A stretch of DNA of 64,000 nucleotides from Petroclostridium sp. X23 (GCF_030013905.1 NZ_CP124862.1:744001-808000); one strand, 5' to 3'; shown: positions 17,272-25,284, numbered from the stretch's first letter. Notes: generated by a model from the letters alone, not told the origin. Program-made: numbers and translations.

Positions 17272-18495
17272 ATGAAAAATTTTTTTGTGGATTTACATGT
17301 GCATATAGGACGTTCAAGCAAAAGTGATGTAATAAAAAGAGCAACTGCGAATAATCTAACATTTGAAAATATCGCTTATGAAGCTTATCACCGCAAAGGC
17401 ATCGATATTATAGGCGTTGTCGATGCCGCTTCTCCTTCTATCATAAAGGATATTCAAAACATGCTGGAAAGAGGCGAAATCATTGAACACCCACAAGGCG
17501 GCATGGTATATAAAGAAAATTTATCTATCCTTCTAGGTGCGGAAATAGAAACACGCGAGATCAATAGGGGCCATGCCCATTCGCTTATATTCTTTCCTAC
17601 TCTTGAGCAGATCGTGGCTTTTTCCAATACGATGAAGGGGCATATTAAAACCGGCAAATTCGTTTATAATCTCACAAGGCTTCCCGCTCAAGAGTTGTTT
17701 AATATCTGTGAAAGTCACGGTGGTGTATATATACCTGCTCATGTATTCTCCCCGCATAAAAGCTTCTATGGCAATTGCTGTGATTCATTGCTGCAAATAT
17801 TTACAGAAGAAACCTTTGAGAAAATCCCTGCCATCGAATTGGGCTTAAGTGCGGACACTGCTATGGCAAGCCAATTAAGTGAACTTGATGGCAAGACCTT
17901 TACCAGCAATTCCGATGCCCATTCCCTTATTAAAATGGGACGAGAGTATAACATCTTTCAAATGAAAGACAATAATTATAATGAAGTAATGCTGGCATTA
18001 CGAAATAAGAATGGACGGAGAGTATTTGCCAATTACGGCCTAGACCCCAAGCTCGGTAAATATCACCGCTCTTTTTGCATAAATTGCAATACGGTCATTG
18101 ATGGTGTCCCTCCTAAGCTGCAATGTCCGGTTTCTCCGAAGCATAAGATCGTGCGGGGTGTATACGACCGTATTGAGCAAATTAAAGATAGGAACAAGCC
18201 TAAAACCGCTGACAGACCTCCCTACCACTGCCAACTGCCGCTTGAATTCCTGCCCGGTATCGGCCCTAAAACCATTGATACACTTATCAATGCTTTAGGT
18301 ACTGAAATGAACATCTTACACGACACCAAGTTTGAAGATCTTCAAAAAGTAGTTGGCGAGAAACATGCTCATAATATCATCCTAGCCCGTGAAGGCAGAT
18401 TAGAAATCGAGCATGGCGGTGGCGGCATTTACGGAAAAGTGATGGTGGTTCACGGTTCACAGTTCACGGTTCACAGCAATCTACCACGAACCTAA
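17272..18495 (+). CDS. Endonuclease Q-family PHP-domain DNA repair nuclease
   Basis: The 407-residue protein has the N-terminal PHP metal motif DLHVHIGRSS (about residues 7-16). Further metal-site residues lie in GHAHS (about residue 101), PAHVFSP (about residue 156) and NSDAHS (about residue 211). A zinc-finger-like group (CINC about residue 269, with a later Cys) and a C-terminal helix-hairpin-helix element (LPGIGPKT about residue 325) follow. Endonuclease Q nicks DNA 5' of hypoxanthine, uracil or abasic sites; it is known from some archaea and bacteria. The last dozen or so residues (after GKVM) are encoded by a tandem heptamer repeat and are probably not ancestral. Confidence 0.85.
   Translation: MKNFFVDLHVHIGRSSKSDVIKRATANNLTFENIAYEAYHRKGIDIIGVVDAASPSIIKDIQNMLERGEIIEHPQGGMVYKENLSILLGAEIETREINRGHAHSLIFFPTLEQIVAFSNTMKGHIKTGKFVYNLTRLPAQELFNICESHGGVYIPAHVFSPHKSFYGNCCDSLLQIFTEETFEKIPAIELGLSADTAMASQLSELDGKTFTSNSDAHSLIKMGREYNIFQMKDNNYNEVMLALRNKNGRRVFANYGLDPKLGKYHRSFCINCNTVIDGVPPKLQCPVSPKHKIVRGVYDRIEQIKDRNKPKTADRPPYHCQLPLEFLPGIGPKTIDTLINALGTEMNILHDTKFEDLQKVVGEKHAHNIILAREGRLEIEHGGGGIYGKVMVVHGSQFTVHSNLPRT
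18447..18476 (+). repeat. Tandem GTTCAC heptamers, right-pointing arm
   Basis: Four tandem heptamers of the form RGTTCAC, inside the 3' end of the endonuclease Q gene. Together with 18629-18658 they form the arms of an inverted-repeat pair about 210 bases across. Confidence 0.75.
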
Positions 18496-18628
18496 TGAGT
18501 AATCCACCATCTTGTTTTCCTATTATAAAGGCACGTGTAAACAAGGATAGTCACAAAGACTATCGTATCAAAACATCTTTAACATTTTTTCAATACTTAT
18601 TTTATTTGAACTCTTCATGATATGTAAT

Positions 18629-18658
18629 CTGTGAACTGTGAACCGTGAACTGCGAACT
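18629..18658 (-). repeat. Tandem GTTCAC heptamers, inverted arm
   Basis: Four heptamers in the opposite orientation, running up to the stop codon of the patatin gene. The 150 bases between the arms hold a short GATAGTC..GACTATC hairpin but no gene. Confidence 0.75.
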
Positions 18659-19427
18659 ATACTACCAGCTTAATTATTTCTTTCACCGCTTTTTCCGCGG
18701 CTTCCCGTCCCCTGTCCACACATATTTCAGACCATTCAAAGGTAGCCGGATTTATATCCTCTACCTCCGGCTTTATAAGTACATCGGCATAGATAATGCG
18801 TGAACTGACTATTTCTTTTTCCATAATACCTAAAGAACGTATAATTACATCAAAAAAACTGTTGACTTTGAAATTCCCCCCATTAAATCCAACATCAGAA
18901 GCAATAATAATATCTGCGCCCATATCTCTCACGATATTAGCAGGTACGCGATCGGTGACCCCTCCGTCCACTAACAGCATCTCATCTCTCTTTACAGGAC
19001 TGAATACTCCCGGAATAGAAATACTCCCACGCAGTGCGTCCGCTACATTTCCTTGATTTAATATAACGCGTTGGCATTTTATCAGATCGGTACATACAAC
19101 AGAGCATGGGATATTCAGGTCTTCAAAATTACAATTCTTTAACAATAAATTCAAAAACTCTTTTATCTTGTTTCCTGCAACAAGTCCGTTTTTAGAAAAT
19201 GAGAAATCCAGTACAGATTGTGTAGGCATATTCGCAACCAGCTTTGTAAAGTAATCCAAATCTACTCCGGCACTGTGCATAGCTCCCACCACTGCCCCTA
19301 TACTGCTTCCTGCGATATAGTCAATAGGAATATTATATTTTTTCAAGACATTAATAACCCCAATGTGTGCCATTCCTCTGGAACTTCCGGACCCCAAAGC
19401 AAGACCGATCTTTTTTCTTTGCTTCAT
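18657..19427 (-). CDS. Patatin-like phospholipase/esterase (YlbK/RssA type)
   Basis: A 256-residue serine hydrolase. It has the oxyanion loop LGSGSSRGMAHIGV (about residues 11-24), the nucleophile elbow GSSIG (about residue 41) and the catalytic Asp in VDGGVTDRVP (about residue 153), which is the complete Ser-Asp dyad. Bacterial family members cleave phospholipids or lysophospholipids; the physiological substrate is unknown. No signal peptide is visible, so it acts inside the cell. Its position near tmcAL and ylbJ mirrors ylbK of Bacillus. The stop codon lies at the edge of the heptamer repeat. Confidence 0.9.
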   Translation of the reverse strand: MKQRKKIGLALGSGSSRGMAHIGVINVLKKYNIPIDYIAGSSIGAVVGAMHSAGVDLDYFTKLVANMPTQSVLDFSFSKNGLVAGNKIKEFLNLLLKNCNFEDLNIPCSVVCTDLIKCQRVILNQGNVADALRGSISIPGVFSPVKRDEMLLVDGGVTDRVPANIVRDMGADIIIASDVGFNGGNFKVNSFFDVIIRSLGIMEKEIVSSRIIYADVLIKPEVEDINPATFEWSEICVDRGREAAEKAVKEIIKLVV

Positions 19428-19482
19428 TGTAACACCACCAGATAATTTGTTAGTATTTGCAGTATTCTACAAATCCCAAAAC

Positions 19483-19534
19483 ATTCCTTATACACATATA
19501 TATGTTACTGAATTTTTTATGTGCATAAGGAATT
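19483..19534. terminator. 16-bp inverted repeat between the ADH and patatin genes
   Basis: The arms at 19483-19498 and 19519-19534 match in 15 of 16 positions. On the minus strand the hairpin lies about 60 bases after the alcohol dehydrogenase stop and is followed by GTTTTG. It could end that transcript, but the U tract is weak. Confidence 0.45.
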
Positions 19535-19594
19535 TAATCCGGCAGTTATTTTTTTATATTTGTTTTCATAGCCATATCTTTGACAACCCTAAAG

Positions 19595-20725
19595 TTATGG
19601 TTTAAGAATAACTTTAATGCAGTTATCCTCCTTTTTATCGAAAATCTCGTAGGCGTGCTCACCTTTATCTAAAGACAGCTGATGGGTAATGATATCAGTC
19701 GCATCAAATTTCCCTTCTTTTATTAGTTTGAGAATTCTATCCACATAAGCATGAGCGGGACATTGCCCCATCTTCAGGGTGATGTTTCTTGCAAAGAAAT
19801 CACCCAAGGGAAACATGTTGTATCTAGCACCATACACACCCACCATGGATACGGTTCCTCCTTTTCTGACAGCCTGAGTAGCAATCTCAATAGCGGATTT
19901 TGAACCTCCTTGGAGCTTGAGTGCTGTTTCTACCATTTCAAGGGTTGTCATCTTTCCATCCATCCCAACACAATCAATCACTACATCGGCACCGCCATGC
20001 GTGATTTCTTTGATATATTCCCCTGTATTATCATGGTGTTGAAAATTTATGACTTCCACACCGTTGTATTGCTTGGCATGCTCCAACCGATAATTTATAT
20101 AATCTACGGCAATAATCCGTTTTGCCCCATGGAAAGCAGCCCATTTCATCGCTAAAAGGCCAACAGGACCGCAGCCTAATACCACTACGGTATCATCCTT
20201 TTTTACACCGCCGTTTTCAACGCCCCAATATGAGGTAGGCAAAATATCCGTTAAAAAAAGCACCTGTTCATCGGATAATTCCTCCGGTACAACAGTCGGA
20301 CCTACATTTGCATAAGGAACTCTTAGATATTCCGCCTGTCCTCCATCATATCCGCCATAGGTCTTGCTATACCCTAATATGGCGCCGACTTCTCCATTTG
20401 CATTGGAATTATCACATTGGCTCCACAAATCATGTTCACAGTACCAGCAGTGTCCGCAAGAAACCGGAAAAGGAATGATAACCCGATCCCCTTTTTTGAC
20501 TTTATGGACCTCTTTTCCTGCTTCTTCTACAATACCCATCGTTTCATGTCCCAAAACAAACCCTTCAGGCATATTTGGTACCATCCCGTGAATAAGGTGC
20601 AGGTCTGAGCCGCATATTGCCGTCGAGGTCACTTTGATGATAATATCATCATGATTCTTCAATTCAGGATCACCGATATTTTTTACTTTTACATCTTTTA
20701 TTCCTTCATATACAATTGCTTTCAT
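19595..20725 (-). CDS. Zinc-dependent alcohol dehydrogenase, formaldehyde-dehydrogenase-like subgroup
   Basis: A complete 376-residue medium-chain dehydrogenase. The catalytic zinc site is CGSD (about residue 38) with GHE (about residue 60). The structural zinc Cys set is CGHCWYCEHDLWSQC (about residues 90-104). The Rossmann motif is GCGPVGL (about residue 179). The insert around residues 115-130 (GYSKTYGGYDGGQAEYLRVP) is typical of glutathione-independent formaldehyde dehydrogenase-like and related NAD(P) alcohol dehydrogenases. Substrate unknown; general aldehyde/alcohol redox or detoxification is likely. It interrupts the ylb-type gene order. Confidence 0.9.
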   Translation of the reverse strand: MKAIVYEGIKDVKVKNIGDPELKNHDDIIIKVTSTAICGSDLHLIHGMVPNMPEGFVLGHETMGIVEEAGKEVHKVKKGDRVIIPFPVSCGHCWYCEHDLWSQCDNSNANGEVGAILGYSKTYGGYDGGQAEYLRVPYANVGPTVVPEELSDEQVLFLTDILPTSYWGVENGGVKKDDTVVVLGCGPVGLLAMKWAAFHGAKRIIAVDYINYRLEHAKQYNGVEVINFQHHDNTGEYIKEITHGGADVVIDCVGMDGKMTTLEMVETALKLQGGSKSAIEIATQAVRKGGTVSMVGVYGARYNMFPLGDFFARNITLKMGQCPAHAYVDRILKLIKEGKFDATDIITHQLSLDKGEHAYEIFDKKEDNCIKVILKP

Positions 20726-20836
20726 AATTACTCCTCCATATATAAACTAGACTTAGTTTTTCCAGCGGAATGATATATATGCGAAAATGAAATACCAAAC
20801 CTATTCGTACTATTTTTAATATTGGAGTGAATCTAT

Positions 20837-20986
20837 ATGCTCAAAAAATCGCGTATTATGACACTGATCATTATACTATTACTTTCTATAGCTGTATATC
20901 AATGGAATCACGCAAATCAATTACAGCGTATTCATCGGCTGTATCAAGTAAAAGACAAACCGCTTTGTGGCTTAATGATGCATTGA
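20837..20986 (+). CDS. Small single-pass membrane protein, 49 residues
   Basis: ATG at 20837 with GGAG nine bases upstream. Lysines at residues 3-4 and an Arg at 6 precede a strongly hydrophobic helix (about residues 8-21), then a short polar, basic tail. The layout is that of a small inner-membrane protein. No family is recognised. Confidence 0.45.
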   Translation: MLKKSRIMTLIIILLLSIAVYQWNHANQLQRIHRLYQVKDKPLCGLMMH

Positions 20987-21058
20987 AAACAAAAGATTGA
21001 TTAGTAATATTTCACGAAATACTATTGCAATATTTATTATATTTGAACAAGTACCCAA

Positions 21059-21087
21059 TTAACAATTCAAGCGAAAAAAGGTATAAT
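21059..21087 (+). promoter_or_regulatory. Sigma-A promoter interrupted from its gene by the IS
   Basis: TTAACA (21059-21064), 17 bases, perfect TATAAT (21082-21087). The -10 box overlaps the left target duplication of the IS. If the IS is removed with one duplication, this promoter sits about 20 bases before the Shine-Dalgarno of the 34-residue peptide gene. Confidence 0.7.
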
Positions 21088-21090
21088 AGA
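21084..21090 (+). repeat. Left target-site duplication TAATAGA
   Basis: Seven bases (eight if the next T is counted) identical to 22721-22727 and directly outside the IS inverted repeat. Confidence 0.75.
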
Positions 21091-22720
21091 TGTAGATGTT
21101 CAGTAAATAACAACAAAATGGTATAGAATGTTAAAGTTTTAGGTTATAGCAATAAACTATGTTCATGTGTACTTTGAAAATTTAAAGAATGGATGATAGG
21201 AATAATTTGGTATCTAAAAATGGTCGGAGATTCCCTATGCAAGAGAATAGTAAGAATATTTTTCCTGTAGTTTATGCAGCAGTCTTATGGTATTCTTTAT
21301 TCTCAAGGGTTATGGCTATGGCTTTTGCATGTTGGAGCATGCAAACTAAGGCAGTTCTCACGAAGAAGTTCTTGGTACCCCTAAATAATGGAGATTTAAG
21401 ACCGTTGTTGAGTACAATATCTCCAATAACGGATTCTATACGTGCTCTTCTTGAATAGATGTCTTTCCAGAGTTGTGAGCCTCTGGGAACTTGGGTAAAC
21501 CAACGAATATCATCTTCAATGTGAGTATAGACTGTCTTGCCATAGCCAGAATCACAACATGGATGATCACACTTTAGTTTTTCAGCCAATTTTTTAGAAG
21601 CTTTTCTTGGACACCGCCATTTTAGTCGTCTTTTTTTCTTATCAATACCCCAATAGTAAAATGTATGACCAGCAGCACAAACAGGCAAACCAAACTCATT
21701 AGTAGGTGTTGGAGTTTGAGAATTTCTTGGATTAATTGCAATAATAGGCTTACCGCCTAGTAAACTAATCCACCAGTAAACATAATAAGCGTCGTATCCC
21801 GAATCAGCAATGACATAATGAAAGTCAACTTTCAAGTTGTGATAAAGATGCATTATTAGATGTGGTGTCATTCTAACATCGTGGACATCAGCACCTTCGA
21901 CGAAGAATGTTAGTGGTAGGCATTTAGATGGATTATCTATCATAGGAGTTGTTGCAAAATGCAGACCGTATCCCATTAGATATTCATCAAGATTATGATC
22001 ATAACCTTTTGTGGCTTCGGAGTCAGTACACATAGAGCATTTAAAGGGTTTTATATTACTGGCATAGCATCTACAATATTTTTCAGGAACATACTTTTGT
22101 TTGCAAAAAGATTTTACCTTGCAGCCGTCAAAGATTACTTTATCATGGGGATCAATGATTCCTAATTCGATAGATTCTTTGACAAATAACAATTCAAATA
22201 TTTTACGGATTAGAGAACCTTGAAGCATGACATCTTCAACGTTTTCATCGCCGAAAAGATTAGAGATAAACCAAGAGAAATAAGCCTTAGAGGGCGTCTT
22301 GTCAGGAGAGAAACCTGATAGATAAGCATATCTTGGTGTATCCCTAAGTTCTTTGACCCATTTATTAATGGATGTAAAGCCAGCAAGGTACATCACAAGT
22401 AAAGACCTTAAAGCATCTTGAGGGCGATAAAGTGCAATACGTCCTGCAGGATTTTGTGAATAAAAATGTAAACAGAAGTCATAAACACGAGATAGATCAA
22501 TCTTTGATATTATCTTAGCAATGCTGTCAGTCTCACTGACAGATAGAAATAAATTAAGTTTATAAGCCAGGTGACTCTGGTTTGGTGGAAGCAATGACAT
22601 CAGCCCCTTTCTAAAATATTCTCTATTTTAGCAGGTTTGAGGGCTGTGAGGTGAAGAAAATTGTTTCCAGTTGATAAAATCAAGTTGAATCAAGGGGTTC
22701 AGCTTTGCTGAACACCAACA
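21091..22720. mobile_element. Complete insertion sequence, about 1630 bp
   Basis: The imperfect terminal inverted repeats match in 14 of the first 17 bases (left begins TGTAGATGTTCAG, right reads TGTTGGTGTTCAG inward). They are flanked by a 7-8 bp direct repeat TAATAGA(T). One intact DDE transposase is inside. The copy looks recent and complete. Confidence 0.85.
21272..22600 (-). CDS. DDE transposase with internal zinc-ribbon region
   Basis: A full-length 442-residue transposase. DDE residues: Asp in VIFDGCKVKSF (about residue 155), Asp in VIADSGYDAYY (about residue 259), Glu in RARIESVIGDI (about residue 400). A Cys/His-rich stretch (CRCYASNIKPFKCSMC, about residues 170-185) and a second (CDHPCCDSGYG) flank the middle Asp. 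It is unrelated in detail to the other transposase in the window. The frame is undamaged. IS1182-like assignment is tentative. Confidence 0.88.
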   Translation of the reverse strand: MSLLPPNQSHLAYKLNLFLSVSETDSIAKIISKIDLSRVYDFCLHFYSQNPAGRIALYRPQDALRSLLVMYLAGFTSINKWVKELRDTPRYAYLSGFSPDKTPSKAYFSWFISNLFGDENVEDVMLQGSLIRKIFELLFVKESIELGIIDPHDKVIFDGCKVKSFCKQKYVPEKYCRCYASNIKPFKCSMCTDSEATKGYDHNLDEYLMGYGLHFATTPMIDNPSKCLPLTFFVEGADVHDVRMTPHLIMHLYHNLKVDFHYVIADSGYDAYYVYWWISLLGGKPIIAINPRNSQTPTPTNEFGLPVCAAGHTFYYWGIDKKKRRLKWRCPRKASKKLAEKLKCDHPCCDSGYGKTVYTHIEDDIRWFTQVPRGSQLWKDIYSRRARIESVIGDIVLNNGLKSPLFRGTKNFFVRTALVCMLQHAKAIAITLENKEYHKTAA

Positions 22721-22727
22721 TAATAGA
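22721..22727 (+). repeat. Right target-site duplication TAATAGA
   Basis: Matches 21084-21090; directly follows the right inverted repeat. Confidence 0.75.
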
Positions 22728-22746
22728 TATTAAGGAGGTGAAGTAG

Positions 22747-22851
22747 ATGAGAGTTATTAAACCTTTAATAATTTTAATGTCATCATTGTGTATTGCTAAT
22801 GCACCTGTATTGCTTAAAGCCGCTATGTTCTGGCCGCAACTTGTTAGATAA
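22747..22851 (+). CDS. 34-residue hydrophobic peptide, promoter separated by the IS
   Basis: ATG at 22747 with a perfect AAGGAGGTG seven bases upstream. The peptide has a basic start (MRVIKP), a hydrophobic core (about residues 6-24) and a short aromatic/basic tail ending FWPQLVR. A rho-independent terminator begins inside its last codons. Promoter, SD, peptide and terminator make a compact single-gene unit, apart from the IS that now lies between promoter and SD. A membrane peptide or a type I toxin-like peptide is conceivable. No family is recognised. Confidence 0.55.
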   Translation: MRVIKPLIILMSSLCIANAPVLLKAAMFWPQLVR

Positions 22852-22876
22852 TAGAATCTTATTATCTAACTTTTTT
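22843..22876 (+). terminator. Terminator of the 34-residue peptide gene
   Basis: An 11-bp perfect stem (22843-22853 with 22860-22870) with a six-base loop is followed by TTTTTT. It overlaps the stop codon. Confidence 0.88.
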
Positions 22877-23046
22877 ATTACTTCTTTACATACCACATTG
22901 CCTTTAATCATTAGTTTTACTGCACATCCCCATACCATTCAAATATGCTGTTTTCTAAATTCCGTATATAATCATTCATGATGAAAGATACTATAAGAAA
23001 ATAATACAGCAAAACAAGTATACTACCGAAAAGAGGAATACAACAT

Positions 23047-23238
23047 ATGTTAGAATTAGAAAAACTTTTAGAAGACATTGAAAAACTTCGGGAAACCTTG
23101 CATCAATTAATTGATAAAAAAGGTTTAAATCTACAGGACCCGGAAATAATCTCTGCAAGCGAGGACTTAAATACCGCTATAACTAAATACAATAAATTCA
23201 TTGAAAAAAATTTGAATAATGAGAAAAGTAGTGAATGA
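23047..23238 (+). CDS. Spo0E-like aspartyl-phosphate phosphatase
   Basis: The 63-residue two-helix protein has the Spo0E-family pattern: helix 1 IEKLRETLHQLIDKKG, then a degenerate signature SEDLNTAITKYNKF in place of S-Q-E-L-D-x-x-I-x-x-Y. Family members dephosphorylate Spo0A~P and so restrain sporulation. The signature Asp is replaced by Asn, which may weaken activity. It stands alone between the peptide gene and ylbJ, with GAGG upstream. Confidence 0.78.
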   Translation: MLELEKLLEDIEKLRETLHQLIDKKGLNLQDPEIISASEDLNTAITKYNKFIEKNLNNEKSSE

Positions 23239-23308
23239 CTTAAATCCTAATAGAATATAATTCTTAATAAATTCATTTATCTTTTAATACAACCTCTGAG
23301 CTTTATAA

Positions 23309-23340
23309 AACAAAACCCCTTGTGTTTTATACAAAGGGCG
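23309..23340. terminator. Possible terminator after the Spo0E-like gene
   Basis: CCCCTTGT and ACAAAGGG form an eight-pair stem with one wobble. On the plus strand it is followed by ATTTATTCTT, on the minus strand by TTTTGTTTT. The rest of the 23239-23519 gap has no supported gene. Confidence 0.4.
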
Positions 23341-23435
23341 ATTTATTCTTAAATTGTACTATATCCGATCTAACCATTCAACAATTCCAAATTTATATAA
23401 TTTTCCATGTTCATAAATCATTCTAAATAAATCGT

Positions 23436-23464
23436 TCATATTCGCAATGCGCTGGAAATATATA
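23436..23464 (+). promoter_or_regulatory. Candidate sigma-E promoter of ylbJ
   Basis: TTCATATT resembles the sigma-E -35 box; AATATATA follows after about 14 bases as a poor -10. ylbJ is sigma-E dependent in Bacillus subtilis. The -10 match is weak. Confidence 0.25.
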
Positions 23465-23525
23465 TATCTATAAGAAATGAAACTTCACTGTTGTAAAAGA
23501 CTATCTATAAAGGAATGATTTGGAC

Positions 23526-24824
23526 ATGATAAATATCTTTGCTTTTATCGCTATTTTATATTTGATTTACTTCTTTTCTATGCTTATTTTAAAAAAAATG
23601 TATTTTATACATTTGTATATGTCTTCAGTTCTTCTTATCGCATGTGTAATTCTATTTATTCTAGCAGTTATTTCTAACCCAAGGCAAAGCTTTGATGCCG
23701 CTTTAAAGGGAATCACTCTTTCGGTTAATGTGGTTTTTCCATCGTTATTTCCTTTTTTTGTAGGAACAGAGCTGCTAACCAACCTCGGACTTGTGCATAT
23801 CTTAGGTATTGTTCTTGAGCCTGTCATGCGGCCTATATTTAACGTACCGGGCTGCGGCTCTTTTGCTTTTTCGATGGGAATTATCAGCGGATATCCTGTA
23901 GGTGCGAAAGCTACCGTAAACTTGCGTGAAAAGGCATTGTGTACGAAAACGGAAGCTGAACGGTTATTGACGTTTTGCAATAATTCCGGGCCTCTATTTA
24001 TACTTGGCGCTGTCGCTGTAGGAATGTTTAACCGCCCGGCAGTAGGAACCCTATTATTCATATCACATTTTCTTGCTTCTTTGACAGTCGGCTTTTGTTT
24101 TAGATATTATAAAAAAAGTGCCGATACAAGTTCATATGAATATAAAGGAAGAACATTCAAGAAGGTCATTACCGATATATTGAAAGAGTTGAAAGATGCC
24201 GGAAAAAGAGACAGCAGAAATTTTGGTGAATTATTTGGCGATGCTATAAAGAATGCTGTAAATCTGCTTCTTGTAATTAGCGGGTTTATTATATTTTTTT
24301 CCGTACTTATTCATCTATTAGACTATTTTAATATCATCAATCTATTTTCACAATTACTAGGTTTTTTACTGGGGCCTTTGGGAATCGCAAAACAGCTTCT
24401 CCCCTCTATTGCGAGCGGATTCTTTGAAATAACAAGCGGCATTAAAATTGCCAGCGCACAACCATCAGTATCACTGCTGCAGCAGCTTATGGTTACCAGT
24501 TTGATTTTAGGTTGGGCAGGACTGTCCGTACACTGCCAGGTTATGAGTATTATTAGCAAAACAGATATTCGTGTTACACCTTACTTAATGGGAAAGGGAT
24601 TACAGGGTATCGTTTCAGCGATATACACTTTTATCCTTTTTTCCTATACGCCTTTAAGTTCTCAGGTATCGTCTTCCACAAGTGAAGCTTTACAAAACTA
24701 TGCCCCACCGAATATCATGAATACTTTTTTCACATCACTGATTTATTTTGGTAATATTCTATTATTCTTATTCGTATTATGTGTGATGTTGGCAATTGGC
24801 ACGTCATTTAAAAACAGGAATTAA
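23526..24824 (+). CDS. ylbJ: Sporulation integral membrane protein YlbJ
   Basis: A polytopic membrane protein of about 432 residues with eight or more hydrophobic helices and two nucleoside-recognition Gate-type regions. The first contains NVVFPSLFPFFVG and the GYPVGAK motif (about residues 120-126), the second SGFFEITSGIK (about residue 302). YlbJ is needed for heat-resistant spores; nucleoside or other small-molecule transport is suspected but not shown. The ATG at 23526 is used; a TTG two codons upstream is better spaced from AAAGGA and may be the real start. It is convergent with the coaD operon through a shared terminator. Confidence 0.92.
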   Translation: MINIFAFIAILYLIYFFSMLILKKMYFIHLYMSSVLLIACVILFILAVISNPRQSFDAALKGITLSVNVVFPSLFPFFVGTELLTNLGLVHILGIVLEPVMRPIFNVPGCGSFAFSMGIISGYPVGAKATVNLREKALCTKTEAERLLTFCNNSGPLFILGAVAVGMFNRPAVGTLLFISHFLASLTVGFCFRYYKKSADTSSYEYKGRTFKKVITDILKELKDAGKRDSRNFGELFGDAIKNAVNLLLVISGFIIFFSVLIHLLDYFNIINLFSQLLGFLLGPLGIAKQLLPSIASGFFEITSGIKIASAQPSVSLLQQLMVTSLILGWAGLSVHCQVMSIISKTDIRVTPYLMGKGLQGIVSAIYTFILFSYTPLSSQVSSSTSEALQNYAPPNIMNTFFTSLIYFGNILLFLFVLCVMLAIGTSFKNRN

Positions 24825-24860
24825 AAAAGTGATTATCTGCTAATCACTTTTTTAATTCCT
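24814..24860. terminator. Bidirectional terminator between ylbJ and the coaD operon
   Basis: A 21-bp perfect stem with a five-base loop and A/T runs on both sides. It overlaps the final codons of both convergent genes. Confidence 0.92.
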
Positions 24861-25284
24861 GTCTATTTTCACGTAGCACATCCATGGTGTCTTGAATAAT
24901 CTTTTCAAGATTTGATAGAATATCATCAGCGTATTCCTTGGTTCCCAGTCGTATTTCCCTTGCATTTTTTTGTGCATTGGAAATAATCTCACTTGCTTGC
25001 TCATAAGCTCTTTTTGTCAATTCATGCTCATCAATCATGGAAATAATTTTATTTTCTGCATCTTTAATAATATTATTAGCTTCTTTTTGAGCTTCTAATA
25101 ATATACGTTGTCTCTCTTCCTTGACCCATTTTGCCTGCTTCAAATCCTCCGGGAGCTTTAAGCGGATTTCCTGAATTAATTCCAGAATGTCCTCTTTATT
25201 TACAACACTTTTTCCCGATAAAGGAATGGGTACACCTCTTTCAACAATATCTTCCAATGTATCTACTAATGAAAATACTTCCAT
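24844..25284 (-). CDS. Coiled-coil, ATP-synthase-stalk-like protein of unknown function
   Basis: A 146-residue, highly charged helical protein. From about residue 45 to the end it is one heptad-rich coiled coil with alanine, Glu and Lys (KEANNIIKDAENKI, AYEQASEIISNAQKNAREI). It resembles DivIVA-like or V-ATPase subunit H-like small proteins often found beside coaD in Clostridia. The N-terminal 40 residues have a VDTLEDIVE motif. It follows coaD by five bases, so it is probably co-transcribed. Function unknown. Confidence 0.7.
   Translation of the reverse strand: MEVFSLVDTLEDIVERGVPIPLSGKSVVNKEDILELIQEIRLKLPEDLKQAKWVKEERQRILLEAQKEANNIIKDAENKIISMIDEHELTKRAYEQASEIISNAQKNAREIRLGTKEYADDILSNLEKIIQDTMDVLRENRQELKK

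Noticed and set aside
18447-18658. CRISPR-like repeat array
   Set aside because: The units are contiguous 7-mers without unique spacers, and the two arrays are inverted.
22601-22720. An outward promoter at the right IS end that could revive the peptide gene
   Set aside because: A CATAAT box exists at the junction but no -35-like sequence lies at 16-18 bases; the nearest TTGAAT is 28 bases away.
23355-23440. A 26-codon minus-strand frame (MNDLFRMIYEHGK...) in the gap before ylbJ
   Set aside because: There is no ribosome-binding site and no upstream promoter, and it is very short. The nearby hairpin fits better as a terminator of the Spo0E-like gene.
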